A stretch of 49,914 bases of DNA, taken from NCBI GenBank assembly GCA_014382365.1, contig JACNJW010000048.1, positions 1-49,914 on the forward strand, given 5' to 3'. Positions 17,498 to 26,179 of this stretch are shown here, one piece after another. Source of the stretch: SAR324 cluster bacterium. GTDB taxonomy: Bacteria; SAR324; NAC60-12. The position numbers were made by a program, and so were the translations under genes. Under the pieces are notes generated by a model. That model did no database searches, was not told the origin of the DNA, and saw only the letters and a list, made by a program, of their open reading frames with translations. Position 1 is the first letter of the stretch. The number at the start of each line of letters is the position of its first letter.

Positions 17498-19066
17498 TTA
17501 TACGTATAGATTAAGTCCGGAATCAGTTCTATGATTAATTCTGGGAGTTTCTTCCAGGGTTGAAAGCTCCTCTTTTTTAGCTCTCTGAGATGAAGACAGC
17601 TCATCTTCAAATTCTGCTTGATTTTGGTCTCGTCCATAGCTGGAATCGCCTTCGTTGAGATCTACATTCAGAGCTAAATCCTGATATGCAAAATCCTGGT
17701 CCAAAAATCTGCTGCGCAGAGAATCAAATCCGGATTCAACCATTTGTTTGGCAAGTGGATTATCAACGCGCATATCTATCATCAGATCTCCACCAGCTTG
17801 TCTGACTCTCAATGTTATTTGTCCCAACTCCTCTGGATGCAGACGAAGTGTCATTTCTTCGATTCCATTTCCTCGTAATATTCTTACTCGACTCACTACC
17901 TGTGCCAGGTTAAAGGGAAGATCATTACTTCGAAAGGTTTCAGCTGTAGAACTGGCTGCTTCACTTCCTTTAGTTATCGAGGTTCCGACAACTTCAGAAT
18001 TAATGTTGAAACCTGTTGAGATTATAGAATCTGAGGTGGAATTAAGATTGCGCTCAGTGTTTCCGGCATCGGTAACTGCACTAAACTCCTGAGAGTGCAC
18101 TGCATCTGCGGGAGCACTAACATTGCTGGAAATTTTGTTTTCTTTTGGGACTAGTGTCTTGAACTGCTGCAAGGATGCTAATGGGGCTTTTTTTGTGCTA
18201 TCTTCTGAATTCCCCATTTCAAGTGATTTTTGCTGCAAGTCCCGACTATTTTTTGTCTCTAATGCCAGAGCTTCAGAATTTTCTGCAAGTTGTTTTTGTC
18301 CCAGTAAAAGATCCTTATTTTCTGGCTTTGAGTTATTTTGCAGCTCAGATTCTTCAAGTACGGCTGCCAGGTTGGTATTGTTTTGCAGGATAGTATGCAG
18401 TTCACTTCTTGAGATTTCTGTTTTGCCTGTCTGTTGAACAGATTGACTGGATTTGTTTTTTGGGGAGTCCTGCATATCAAATGCAGAAAATTCAGTTCCT
18501 TCCTCAGTAGCAACTGGCAGGTGCAGGAATTTGTTGAGCAGTGTCTCAGTGTCGGCTTCAGAATTCTCCGAAAGAATCTGAAGTCCAGTTTCTGCGACAC
18601 CTTTGCCGCTCAATTCTTGACGGAAGCTTGCTGAAGTGGCAATTCTAGGATCAATTACTTCAATCAATTCTTGTTCAATTGGTGTTGCTTTAGTTAAAAC
18701 CATACTCTGAATAGTTTTAGAATTTTCATTCCAAAGATTATCATCCATCATTGTCAAAGGTAGCTCACTATCGGCCCCAGACTCAAAAGTATCTCCTAAT
18801 ATTTTCGGATCTATTGGACTTTGACTTAAAAGCACTGAACTTAGAGAGGCAGCCAGGTTATCTTCTACCAGGAGTTCTTCCAGCAGGTTTTCATCAAGAG
18901 AGTCTTCTGCGATTATTTCGCCAAGAGAGTCTTCTGCGATTATTTCATCAAGTGTTTCATCAAAAATATTTTCTCTACCTGCTTCTCCAGCAACCACGCC
19001 CATCTCACCTGCAGAAATTACTTCATCAGTTGCAGGAAGAATTGCTTTTTGTCCAATTGGCTCCAT
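17498..19066 (-). CDS. fliK: Flagellar hook-length control protein FliK
   Basis: A 522-residue protein with the typical FliK layout: a long low-complexity Ser/Glu/Asn-rich N-terminal ruler region, then a conserved C-terminal Flg_hook domain at about 395-475 (EEMTLRLHPEELGQITLRVRQ, then LMIDMRVDNPLAKQMVESG). It measures hook length and switches export specificity by contacting FlhB. I start it at the ATG at 19066; an in-frame TTG lies 6 nt further upstream. The N-terminus contains a 9-residue tandem duplication. It is 10 nt after the motE-like gene and 11 nt before flgD. Confidence 0.92.
   Translation of the reverse strand: MEPIGQKAILPATDEVISAGEMGVVAGEAGRENIFDETLDEIIAEDSLGEIIAEDSLDENLLEELLVEDNLAASLSSVLLSQSPIDPKILGDTFESGADSELPLTMMDDNLWNENSKTIQSMVLTKATPIEQELIEVIDPRIATSASFRQELSGKGVAETGLQILSENSEADTETLLNKFLHLPVATEEGTEFSAFDMQDSPKNKSSQSVQQTGKTEISRSELHTILQNNTNLAAVLEESELQNNSKPENKDLLLGQKQLAENSEALALETKNSRDLQQKSLEMGNSEDSTKKAPLASLQQFKTLVPKENKISSNVSAPADAVHSQEFSAVTDAGNTERNLNSTSDSIISTGFNINSEVVGTSITKGSEAASSTAETFRSNDLPFNLAQVVSRVRILRGNGIEEMTLRLHPEELGQITLRVRQAGGDLMIDMRVDNPLAKQMVESGFDSLRSRFLDQDFAYQDLALNVDLNEGDSSYGRDQNQAEFEDELSSSQRAKKEELSTLEETPRINHRTDSGLNLYV
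18895..18948 (-). repeat. 27-bp tandem duplication inside fliK
   Basis: Two near-identical 27-bp units (18895-18921 and 18922-18948) in frame, encoding two copies of a nine-residue IIAEDSL-containing unit near residues 45-60 of FliK. It lies in the ruler region, so unit number would change protein length without disturbing the frame. Confidence 0.85.
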
Positions 19067-19076
19067 TATCAAACTC

Positions 19077-19676
19077 TCATTTTTTTCTAGTTATTTCTTC
19101 AATCAAGCTGGCAGATTCATCCGCTCCCATACTGGAAAGTACCAATGATGCTTGTTTTTCTTTCATTTGTTTCAGAATTTTCACTGCAATTTTTCGATCT
19201 AGCTTTGCAATTGACTGTGCAGCAGTTGCAGCTGCCATTTTAGAGTAAATTGCAACTGCCTTCTCCAGTTGCTTGTTATCTTGTGATTTCTTTTCCTCTA
19301 TATTATCTTCGATTTCTTGTTGGAGTTTCTCCAACTGAGTAACTTGACGCTGAATATCTTCCTGCAGAGTCTTGAGCTGTCCCTCTCGCCGGTCCAGCTC
19401 CAAACTTCTCAAACGAAGTTGCTCCTGCTGTTTGGCCAGCCTGGTCAGTATGTTTTTTTCAGTTTCTGTAAATTTATGTGCTGTCTTTACTTTTTTTCCA
19501 GCTTTCGGTTCTACTGCACAAAATTCCAGTCCGTAATCTGCACATAGGGCACCGAAGGTTTGTTTCAGTTCATCAATGCTTGTTGGTATGCTATAAGCGG
19601 GCCTTGCCAACATAACTAATCCAACAAATAAATATAAAAATTTGAAATCATTAATAAAATTTAATAATTTAAACAT
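19077..19676 (-). CDS. MotE-like flagellar protein (MgtE_N-type domain, coiled coil)
   Basis: A 199-residue protein with an N-terminal signal/anchor segment at about 8-29, a Cys pair at about 44 and 53, a long Gln/Glu-rich coiled coil at about 70-135, and a C-terminal MgtE_N-like helical domain at about 138-197 (AVAIYSKMAAATAAQSIAKLDRKIAVKILKQM). This matches the MotE chaperone family, which in epsilonproteobacteria assists MotB/MotC stator assembly and in other phyla sits beside fliJ/fliK in flagellar operons. It is followed 10 nt later by fliK. The ribosome site AGGA is 8 nt before the ATG. Confidence 0.8.
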   Translation of the reverse strand: MFKLLNFINDFKFLYLFVGLVMLARPAYSIPTSIDELKQTFGALCADYGLEFCAVEPKAGKKVKTAHKFTETEKNILTRLAKQQEQLRLRSLELDRREGQLKTLQEDIQRQVTQLEKLQQEIEDNIEEKKSQDNKQLEKAVAIYSKMAAATAAQSIAKLDRKIAVKILKQMKEKQASLVLSSMGADESASLIEEITRKK

Positions 19677-19739
19677 GTTGTTCCTGTTGTAAAACGATAA
19701 TGATGATAAGCTTATTTCTTTTAGATCAGGCAGAATATA

Positions 19740-20180
19740 TTAGTTGATAGATTTCAGTCGCGAATTCTGGGCAATTTCATCCGCCTCCAAGCGTTCTAAA
19801 CGTTCCGTTTCATCTTTGTGTTTTTTGAGTTCTTTTTCTTTCAGGATTTCCAGCACCCGTTTTTTTTGGGTGGCTTGTGTCAATTCATGACGTTTCAATG
19901 CCACAACCTCAAGTTGTTCATTTAGCTGCTCCTGTGTTACTTTCAACTGCTGTTCAATACGCTGTTGAAATTGGCTTCCCATCAAGAGTTGGTTAATAGT
20001 CACTCCATCTGCTTTTGCTGTATCCAATTCATTGTTATGTGAATCTAAAGAATCCTGCATCAGCTGTTTTCTCCCACGATATTGCTGTTCCACCTGCAGT
20101 TGTTCCGCAAGGGCTTTCTGATAGAGCTTTTCCAGCCGTTCCCGGACTCTCAATGCGGTTTCTAGTCGAAAACGAGACAT
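19740..20180 (-). CDS. fliJ: Flagellar export chaperone/ATPase-stalk protein FliJ
   Basis: A 146-residue, almost entirely alpha-helical, Gln/Glu/Lys-rich protein beginning SRFRLETALRVRERLEKLYQKALAE, the classical FliJ N-terminus. FliJ forms the central stalk of the FliH/FliI export ATPase and recycles export chaperones. No signal peptide. It is the first gene of this flagellar cluster in the window; fliI, which often precedes it, is not present here. It is separated by 204 nt from rlmB upstream, so the promoter for the flagellar genes probably lies in that gap. Confidence 0.88.
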   Translation of the reverse strand: MSRFRLETALRVRERLEKLYQKALAEQLQVEQQYRGRKQLMQDSLDSHNNELDTAKADGVTINQLLMGSQFQQRIEQQLKVTQEQLNEQLEVVALKRHELTQATQKKRVLEILKEKELKKHKDETERLERLEADEIAQNSRLKSIN

Positions 20181-20384
20181 AATTCTATCAGCTTATAGGT
20201 TCATATCCTGCGGTAGAGACACTTTGCGGTATCATATATTTCTCGCAGAACAAAGGAATCAGATGCAGACAAAAAACGTAAAATAATTTGCCTGTTTAAA
20301 TAGGTTTTTTCGTAGTGCAATATCCCTGCAAATCTGAAAGCAGGAAACTGCCAACTAGATCTTCGGTATATAATTTAGTAGGTT

Positions 20385-21146
20385 TTAGGCAGGAGTCTGC
20401 AAATGGAAAAGTGTGACTGCAGCGGCATTACTTACGTTTAATGAGGATACGTCCGGGTTCCCTGGAATTCTGACCAGCCAGTCACAATGTTTGCGGCTGA
20501 GCCGACGGATTCCCCGTCCTTCATTCCCCAGCACTAATATCAGAGGTCTGTCCTTGGAAAGATCATCCAGGCTGTCCGGAGAAGCTCCATCCAAACCAAT
20601 CACCCAGTAACCATTTTTTTTTTGTTCTTGAAGAAACCTGGCTAGATTGGGAACCGAAACTACTGGGAACCATTCCGCAACTCCGGCAGAGGCTTTTGAA
20701 ACCACTGGAGTTAAACTGGATGAATGGTCTCGTGGAACAACGACAGCACTTACCCCAAAAAATCCACAGGATCTAATAATTGCTCCAAGATTATGAGGAT
20801 CTTCAATTTGGTCAAGTGCAATTATTAGAGGATACCCTGTCTCAGTTATTTTCCGCAAATTCTGCATTGAAGAAAAAGATAAGGGTCCGCAGTGCAGAAC
20901 TACACCTTGATGAACAGCAGCAGGACACATTTCTGTTAATGTGTTCACTGGAACAACACTAACTGGGATATTGATTGCTTCTGCCAGCAAGAGGATTTCA
21001 CTCAGTCGCTCAGAAGAATTTGTGTCCTGTTTAATGAAAAGTTGGTCCAATTGACGTTTTCTCTGCTGTAATGCAGTAAAAACAGGTTGAATACCAAAAA
21101 GTAATTCTCCACGAGTCTTGAGTTGTTTTTTTTTTTTCTTAGGCAT
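20385..21146 (-). CDS. rlmB: 23S rRNA (guanosine-2'-O)-methyltransferase RlmB / TrmH family
   Basis: A 253-residue SpoU-family protein with a very Lys-rich N-terminus. It has the substrate-binding N-domain (about 12-90, GIQPVFTALQQ) and the knotted SPOUT domain with the three motifs: NLGAIIRSCGFFGVSAVV, LVLGNEGRGIRRLSRKHCDWLVRIPG and SSLNVSNAAAVTLF. RlmB uses SAM to 2'-O-methylate G2251 in the P-loop of 23S rRNA. The ATG overlaps the end of thrH by 8 nt (ATGCCTAA), so translation is coupled. A tRNA Gm18 methylase (TrmH) is less likely given the extended RlmB-type N-domain. Confidence 0.85.
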   Translation of the reverse strand: MPKKKKKQLKTRGELLFGIQPVFTALQQRKRQLDQLFIKQDTNSSERLSEILLLAEAINIPVSVVPVNTLTEMCPAAVHQGVVLHCGPLSFSSMQNLRKITETGYPLIIALDQIEDPHNLGAIIRSCGFFGVSAVVVPRDHSSSLTPVVSKASAGVAEWFPVVSVPNLARFLQEQKKNGYWVIGLDGASPDSLDDLSKDRPLILVLGNEGRGIRRLSRKHCDWLVRIPGNPDVSSLNVSNAAAVTLFHLQTPA

Positions 21147-21765
21147 TATTTGCTATTTCTTCCAAAATATTTTCTAATTCAAGATACTCATGCGTCACAG
21201 GAAAATCCGGATATTCCTGTGTTATTTTTTTGGTAGGCCGGAAAAAAATTCCTTGATCGGCTTCCTGCAGCATGCTGATATCATTGTATGAATCTCCAAC
21301 TGCAACAATATGGTAGTTCAAGTTCCTCAGTGCTTTAACTGCATGTCGTTTTTGGTCTTTTTGACGCAGACAATAATCAACAATTCTTAAGTCTTCATTC
21401 AGTTTCAGTGAGTGGCAAAACACTGTTGGGTATTGCAGCTTATATAACAGAGGTTCAACAAATTCGCGAAATGTGTCTGATAGAATTATTACTTCATTTC
21501 TTTTTCTCAACCAGGTTAAGAATTCAAAGGCACCTTCCAGAGGTTCCATTTGCTCTACGACCATGTGAATGTCTCTCAGAGTCAAATTGAACTGATCACA
21601 AATTTTTAAACGATAACGCATCAATTCATCATAATCTGCAATGTCACGGGTAGTCAGCCCCAATTCTTCAATGTTACTGAGTTGCGCCAAACCTTTCCAA
21701 ATTTCTGGAATTAAAACTCCTTCAAAATCTAGACAGGCGACCGTCATTTTTTTTGTGCTATGCAT
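21139..21765 (-). CDS. thrH: Phosphoserine phosphatase / homoserine phosphotransferase ThrH (HAD family)
   Basis: About 208 residues. The HAD core is intact: nucleophile motif ACLDFEGVL, motif II VVILSDTF-like (EVIILSDTF), a conserved Lys in RQKDQKRHAV, and motif IV VAVGDSYNDISML. Segments EGVLIPEIW, TTRDIADYDELM and RLKICD match Pseudomonas ThrH as I remember it. ThrH dephosphorylates phosphoserine and can transfer phosphate to homoserine. In this protein the first Asp is followed by Phe-Glu instead of the usual DxD, as in ThrH (DLEG). Starts at 21765 or 21747 are possible; the latter matches the family's usual N-terminus. Confidence 0.88.
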   Translation of the reverse strand: MHSTKKMTVACLDFEGVLIPEIWKGLAQLSNIEELGLTTRDIADYDELMRYRLKICDQFNLTLRDIHMVVEQMEPLEGAFEFLTWLRKRNEVIILSDTFREFVEPLLYKLQYPTVFCHSLKLNEDLRIVDYCLRQKDQKRHAVKALRNLNYHIVAVGDSYNDISMLQEADQGIFFRPTKKITQEYPDFPVTHEYLELENILEEIANNA

Positions 21766-21852
21766 TATTTTTTCTCTGTTAAGCTCCAAGTATTAAAATC
21801 AGAGATTGAGGCTATTTTTGTTAAAAGTGCTTTGAAATCTAGTGCCATGATT

Positions 21853-22599
21853 TTAAATACAGCGTCCGCCGTCAACTTCCATGCAGGTACCAGTTACCAT
21901 CTCAGCTTCATCTGAACATAAAAAAAGTGCAGCGTTAGCCATATCAGCAGGTTGACTCAAACGTCCCCATGGTATACTGGAAACGAATTGTGCCCGTTTT
22001 TCCGGAGTATCTTCACCCATAAAAAGGTGCAGCATTCCTGTTTCACCGGCTACCGGATTGATGGCGTTGACACGTATTTTAAAGGTTGCCAATTCAATTG
22101 CCATCGCCTTTGTAGCCGTAATCATTGCACCTTTTGAAGTATTGTACCACGCCAAACCAGGGCGGGGCCTGACACCGGCAGTTGAAGCAACATTCAAAAT
22201 CACACCACTCCCCTGCTCCTTCATCAGTGGCACTACGTGTCTGGCCGTTAAAAATACTGATTTTACATTGACCGCAAAAATTTGGTCAAATTCTTCTTCA
22301 GTAACTTCAGTCATTGGTTTGTTACGATGAGTAGTTCCCGCGTTATTGACCAAAATATCTAGTGCTCCCCACTCTGCTACTGCTTGCTGGATCATTGCTG
22401 AGACTTCTGCATCACAGCTGACATCAGCAATAACCGCAATTGCATTTTTGCCAATTTCTTTTGCAACCATACTGGCTGCTTCCTCGTTAATATCAGCCAC
22501 AATTACCTTTGCACCTTCTGCAGCAAAACGATTAGCGATGCCGCGTCCAAACCCTGATCCTGCACCGGTTACAAGGGTGATTTTATCTTTTAGCCGCAT
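21853..22599 (-). CDS. Short-chain dehydrogenase/reductase (FabG-like)
   Basis: A 248-residue classical SDR. The nucleotide motif TGAGSGFGRGIA is at about 11-22, NNAG near 85-88, the catalytic Ser in NVASTAG near 138, and YNTSK near 151-155, with the C-terminal EVDGGRCI typical of the family. The cofactor is probably NAD(H), judged by the acidic residue (VADINEEA) after beta2. The ribosome site GGAG is 8 nt before the ATG. It lies 2 nt after the aldehyde dehydrogenase, so alcohol or hydroxy-acid oxidation followed by aldehyde oxidation is a plausible pathway. Exact substrate unknown. Confidence 0.9.
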   Translation of the reverse strand: MRLKDKITLVTGAGSGFGRGIANRFAAEGAKVIVADINEEAASMVAKEIGKNAIAVIADVSCDAEVSAMIQQAVAEWGALDILVNNAGTTHRNKPMTEVTEEEFDQIFAVNVKSVFLTARHVVPLMKEQGSGVILNVASTAGVRPRPGLAWYNTSKGAMITATKAMAIELATFKIRVNAINPVAGETGMLHLFMGEDTPEKRAQFVSSIPWGRLSQPADMANAALFLCSDEAEMVTGTCMEVDGGRCI

Positions 22600-22601
22600 A
22601 A

Positions 22602-24050
22602 TTATTCTCCATGTTGAATAGCAATGGTTTTGGTTACAGAAAATCCATAGAGTGCTTCAAAGCCTTTTTCACGCCCATGCCCACTTAGTTTGACTCCACC
22701 AAAAGGTAATTCAACACCTCCACCTGCGCCATAGTTGTTGATAAAGACTTGTCCGGATTTTAGTCTTTTGGCCATCCGAAACTGCCGTGCTCCGTCTTGA
22801 GTCCAGACTCCGGAGACCAAACCGAAGGGTGTGCTGTTCGCCAATTCAACAGATTGTTCCTCATCTTCAAAAGGCATCACGGCCAAAACCGGTCCGAATA
22901 ATTCTTGCTGGGCCACCGGATGCTCAGGGGGAACATCCCGTATGAGCAGTGGCTTGACATAATTCCCACCTGAAGGGGCATCCTCAACAATTTTTCCCTC
23001 TGCAGCAAAGTTTAATTCATCTGCTTTTGCTTCTTCAAGAAATTTTTCCAGTCGTTTTTTTTGTTCCGGACTGATCAAAGGTCCACAGCTTAAATCTCTG
23101 AATGCTGGTCCGGACTGCAAATTCTGAAATCTATCCATTAGCATTGTAGTAAGTTTTTCGTAAATAGGCTTTTCTACCAAAACCCTGCTTGCAGCGGAGC
23201 AGGTTTGACCGCAATTTTGAATGCTGGCATTGACCAGAAAGGGTAAAGCTTTGTCTAAATCTGCATCTGCAAAAACTACTTGTGGAGATTTTCCTCCCAA
23301 CTCCAAAGTTACCGGTACTGCATTTTTGGCTGCTGCCTGCTGGACTAAAGCCCCAACTTCTGTGGAACCAGTGAAAGAAAGATGGTTAATTCCTGGATGC
23401 TGAATCAGCGCATTTCCTGCTTCCTCTCCAAGCCCGGGAACGATGTTGAAAACACCAGGAGGAAATCCGGCCTGTCTTGCTAACTCTCCAACCATCAATG
23501 CTGTTTGAGATGCTTCTTCACCAGGTTTTAGCACACAGGCATTGCCCATTGTCAAGGCTCCACCGATCGTTCGCCCAATGATTTGCAACGGATAATTCCA
23601 GGGAATGATATGTCCAGTGACACCATGTGGTTCCCTGAGAGTTAAAACTGTGTAGCCTTCAAGATAGGGAATAGTTTCGCCATGAACTTTGTCGGCAGCC
23701 CCTCCGTAAAATTCAAAATAACGGGCACAGGCTTTGACGTCAACACGTGCTTGCCGCAGAGGTTTTCCTACGTCACGGGCCTCCATTTCTGTCAGTTCGT
23801 CTTCGTTCTCCAGAATTAAGGTGCTCAACTTTTGCAGCAAGCGTCCCCGTTCTACAGGAATTGTTTTTCCCCACTCACCAGCCAAAGAGCTTTGCGCCGA
23901 CTGAACTGCCCGGTCAATGTCTGCTGCAGTACCTCGGGCAATTCGACTAAATTCGTTGCCGTCACTGGGATCTATTACGGGTAATGTTTCACTTGAAGCC
24001 GGGTTTATCCAAGTGCCGTCGATAAGGATTTTTGCTTCAAAATTAAGCAT
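22602..24050 (-). CDS. NAD(P)-dependent aldehyde dehydrogenase
   Basis: A 482-residue ALDH-superfamily enzyme. I start it at 24050 (MLNFEAKILIDGTW), 13 nt after the preceding stop. A longer frame would run into that gene. Motifs: PWNYPLQIIGRTIGGAL, the Rossmann FTGSTEVGALVQ, catalytic Glu in ELGGKSP, the catalytic Cys in NCGQTCSA, and the C-terminal PFGGVKLSGHGRE. It oxidises an aldehyde to an acid in the cytoplasm. The combination resembles betaine-aldehyde or gamma-aminobutyraldehyde dehydrogenases, but the substrate is not decided by sequence. Confidence 0.92.
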   Translation of the reverse strand: MLNFEAKILIDGTWINPASSETLPVIDPSDGNEFSRIARGTAADIDRAVQSAQSSLAGEWGKTIPVERGRLLQKLSTLILENEDELTEMEARDVGKPLRQARVDVKACARYFEFYGGAADKVHGETIPYLEGYTVLTLREPHGVTGHIIPWNYPLQIIGRTIGGALTMGNACVLKPGEEASQTALMVGELARQAGFPPGVFNIVPGLGEEAGNALIQHPGINHLSFTGSTEVGALVQQAAAKNAVPVTLELGGKSPQVVFADADLDKALPFLVNASIQNCGQTCSAASRVLVEKPIYEKLTTMLMDRFQNLQSGPAFRDLSCGPLISPEQKKRLEKFLEEAKADELNFAAEGKIVEDAPSGGNYVKPLLIRDVPPEHPVAQQELFGPVLAVMPFEDEEQSVELANSTPFGLVSGVWTQDGARQFRMAKRLKSGQVFINNYGAGGGVELPFGGVKLSGHGREKGFEALYGFSVTKTIAIQHGE

Positions 24051-24063
24051 ATATTTTCTCAAA

Positions 24064-24954
24064 TTATTTTTTGTTAAACTGCTGCATGGCCTCCAGGCGT
24101 GCAATCAGACTGGAAGTGTCCCAGCGGTTTCCACCCAGAGCCTGAACTTCAGAATAAAATTGATCAACTAAAGCCGTTACCGGCAGATGAGCTTTGTTGG
24201 CTCGTGCTTCCTCAAGAGCAATTCCCAAATCTTTGCGCATCCAATCCACCGCAAAACCATAATCAAATTTTCCTTCATTCATTGTCTTGTAGCGGTTTTC
24301 CATCTGCCAGGACTGTGCAGCACCTTTGGAAATAGTTTCGATCACTGATTCCACATCCAATCCAACTGCTTTGGCAAAGTGAATCCCTTCGGCCAGCCCC
24401 TGTACAAGGCCGGCAATACAGATCTGATTCACCATTTTGGTCAATTGTCCGTAACCGACGGGACCCAATAGTTTGACCTTTTTTGCAAAATTCTGAATCA
24501 ATGGTTCAGCCCGTGTAAAACTTTCCTGATCACCGCCTGCCATCACTGTTAAAATTCCATTTTCTGCACCGGCTTGTCCTCCGGATACTGGTGCATCGAG
24601 AAAAGTACATTCCTGCTGATGTGCTGCATCTGCCAATTCACGGGCAACTTTTGCAGATGCAGTAGTATGATCAACAAAAACTGTTCCGGAATTCATTCCG
24701 GAAAAAGCACCCGCATCACCTGTTGTAATTGAACGCAGGTCATCATCATTGCCAACACAGGCGAATACAAAGGACGCATCCTTTGCGGCTTCTGCCGGAG
24801 TCAGGGCCAGTTTTCCGCCATATTCTGAGACCCACTTTTCTGCTTTTGCAGTTGTACGGTTGTAGACTGTGACATCGTGTCCGGCTTTTGCTAAAAATCC
24901 AGCCATGGGAAAGCCCATGACACCGAGTCCTATAAATGTTGTTTTTTCTGACAT
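24064..24954 (-). CDS. 3-hydroxyisobutyrate dehydrogenase family oxidoreductase
   Basis: A 296-residue beta-hydroxyacid dehydrogenase. The N-terminal nucleotide motif FIGLGVMGFPMAGFLAKAGHDVTVYNRT ends with NR, favouring NADP. The substrate motif DAPVSGGQAGAENG is at about 121-134, and the catalytic Lys occurs in GQLTKMVNQ near 172. Likely reactions are 3-hydroxyisobutyrate to methylmalonate semialdehyde, tartronate semialdehyde reduction, or similar. The gene directly precedes the aldehyde dehydrogenase and SDR, so together they may oxidise a branched or dihydroxy compound. No valine-pathway acyl-CoA genes are nearby to settle it. Confidence 0.9.
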   Translation of the reverse strand: MSEKTTFIGLGVMGFPMAGFLAKAGHDVTVYNRTTAKAEKWVSEYGGKLALTPAEAAKDASFVFACVGNDDDLRSITTGDAGAFSGMNSGTVFVDHTTASAKVARELADAAHQQECTFLDAPVSGGQAGAENGILTVMAGGDQESFTRAEPLIQNFAKKVKLLGPVGYGQLTKMVNQICIAGLVQGLAEGIHFAKAVGLDVESVIETISKGAAQSWQMENRYKTMNEGKFDYGFAVDWMRKDLGIALEEARANKAHLPVTALVDQFYSEVQALGGNRWDTSSLIARLEAMQQFNKK

Positions 24955-24985
24955 ATTTTTTTAAATTATGAAATTAGTTTACTAA

Positions 24986-25228
24986 TTATTGACAGATAAA
25001 TATTGCGGCAGCTAAAACAATCAGTAATGGAATTCCAACTAGAAATCCTATTAACCAAAATAAGCCCGCAGGTTTTGCCAAGTTGAGTGTCCAGCCCATT
25101 TTAACAATACGTTTTGGAACCCAAGTTCTGGAATCTTCATGACTGAAATATATTCCTCCCCATTTTCCTGAAGTCCAGTTTGCAGGATTCTCCCACTCAT
25201 TTTTGTTTATTAACTTTTGATCCTTCAT
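24986..25228 (-). CDS. Small DUF5808-like membrane protein
   Basis: An 80-residue protein. Residues 20-50 carry the pattern KWGGIYFSHEDSRTWVPKRI..GWTLNLAKP that I associate with DUF5808 (the FY-DPR-VPK-GWTLN motif). It is followed by one strongly hydrophobic transmembrane segment at about 56-78. A good AGGAG ribosome site lies 7 nt upstream of the ATG, which supports a real gene. It could be co-transcribed with the dehydrogenase gene 31 nt downstream. Function unknown. Confidence 0.65.
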   Translation of the reverse strand: MKDQKLINKNEWENPANWTSGKWGGIYFSHEDSRTWVPKRIVKMGWTLNLAKPAGLFWLIGFLVGIPLLIVLAAAIFICQ

Positions 25229-25459
25229 TTTGTGCTCCTGACAAAAATCAGTGACCTCCCTCTAAAACTTTTCACACTTAGTTTAGTTTGTGTAATCTTA
25301 TTTACAAGCCTGTTATCAATTTCAGTGCAGCAAATTATAAATCTTCAATGTTTTATCTGGACTTTTAGGTGCAATCTTTCATAGTCTGAGCAGTTGATAT
25401 ATTTGGATTTAAATCAAGCAGGCCGCAAAAATTTATAACTTCAATTTTAAATAAAAAAA

Positions 25460-26149
25460 ATGACTGACCATGATGCGGTTGCGGTGGTACTTGCAGCGGG
25501 GCGAGGTACCAGGATGGGTGAGAACCACAATAAATTGCTTCTTACGTTAGGAACAAGTACAATACTCGAGTTTAGCCTTAAAGCATTTTTGCAGCATCCA
25601 AGAATATGCAAGGTCTATTTAACAGTAGCGACTCAGGATTTGCCAATTATTGAAAAGACAATTCCGCAAGAAATTGTTTTAGTAGAAGGAGGCGAACGCC
25701 GCCAGGACTCAGTGCACCATGCTTTGTCCAAGTTACTGCAGAAGAGAGAAATTCCGGAACTGGTCTTGATACATGATGCTGCAAGACCTTTTTGCAGTGC
25801 AAAATTGATCACAAAAATACTGGATGCAACACTTGAGCATGATGCTGCTATCCCTGTGCTGCCACTGGTGGATACGATCCGTCACATTACAAAAGATAAA
25901 ACTAAGGTTCTGAACCGGAAAGAGTTATTTGCAGTGCAGACACCACAAGGATTTCGGACTGAACTGATTCAGGAAGCCTCTAAGCAGGCCATAAAAAATA
26001 ATTGGGAAGTGACTGATGATGCATCTCTAATGGAAAAAACAGGTTTTCGGGTTGCAACTGTTGAAGGGGAAGCAAACAATCTTAAAATTACAACCCCTGC
26101 AGATTTGGAACGGGCAAACTGGATCTTACAATCAATGAGTAATAGCTGA
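25460..26149 (+). CDS. ispD: 2-C-methyl-D-erythritol 4-phosphate cytidylyltransferase IspD
   Basis: A 229-residue enzyme. The N-terminal nucleotidyltransferase loop VVLAAGRGTRMGENHNKLLLTLG is at about 8-30. The family blocks GGERRQDSVHHAL, IHDAARPF and QTPQGF are in order, followed by VEGEANNLKITTPADL at the end. It converts MEP and CTP to CDP-ME, the third step of the MEP isoprenoid pathway. dxs, the first step, is also in this window. No clear ribosome site precedes the ATG. It is 30 nt upstream of gspD and probably starts a plus-strand operon. Confidence 0.93.
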   Translation: MTDHDAVAVVLAAGRGTRMGENHNKLLLTLGTSTILEFSLKAFLQHPRICKVYLTVATQDLPIIEKTIPQEIVLVEGGERRQDSVHHALSKLLQKREIPELVLIHDAARPFCSAKLITKILDATLEHDAAIPVLPLVDTIRHITKDKTKVLNRKELFAVQTPQGFRTELIQEASKQAIKNNWEVTDDASLMEKTGFRVATVEGEANNLKITTPADLERANWILQSMSNS

Positions 26150-26179
26150 ATTTTAAGTTATTTTTAATTCTAGTCTTTC

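Noticed and set aside
18751..19248. 165-codon plus-strand frame across fliK and the motE-like gene
   Set aside because: Runs antisense over two well-supported flagellar genes; leucine/glutamine-rich shadow composition.
20320..20345. Possible sigma-54 (-24/-12) promoter before the flagellar genes on the minus strand
   Set aside because: A TGGCA...TGC pair is visible, but the GG-to-GC spacing is one base too short for sigma-54.
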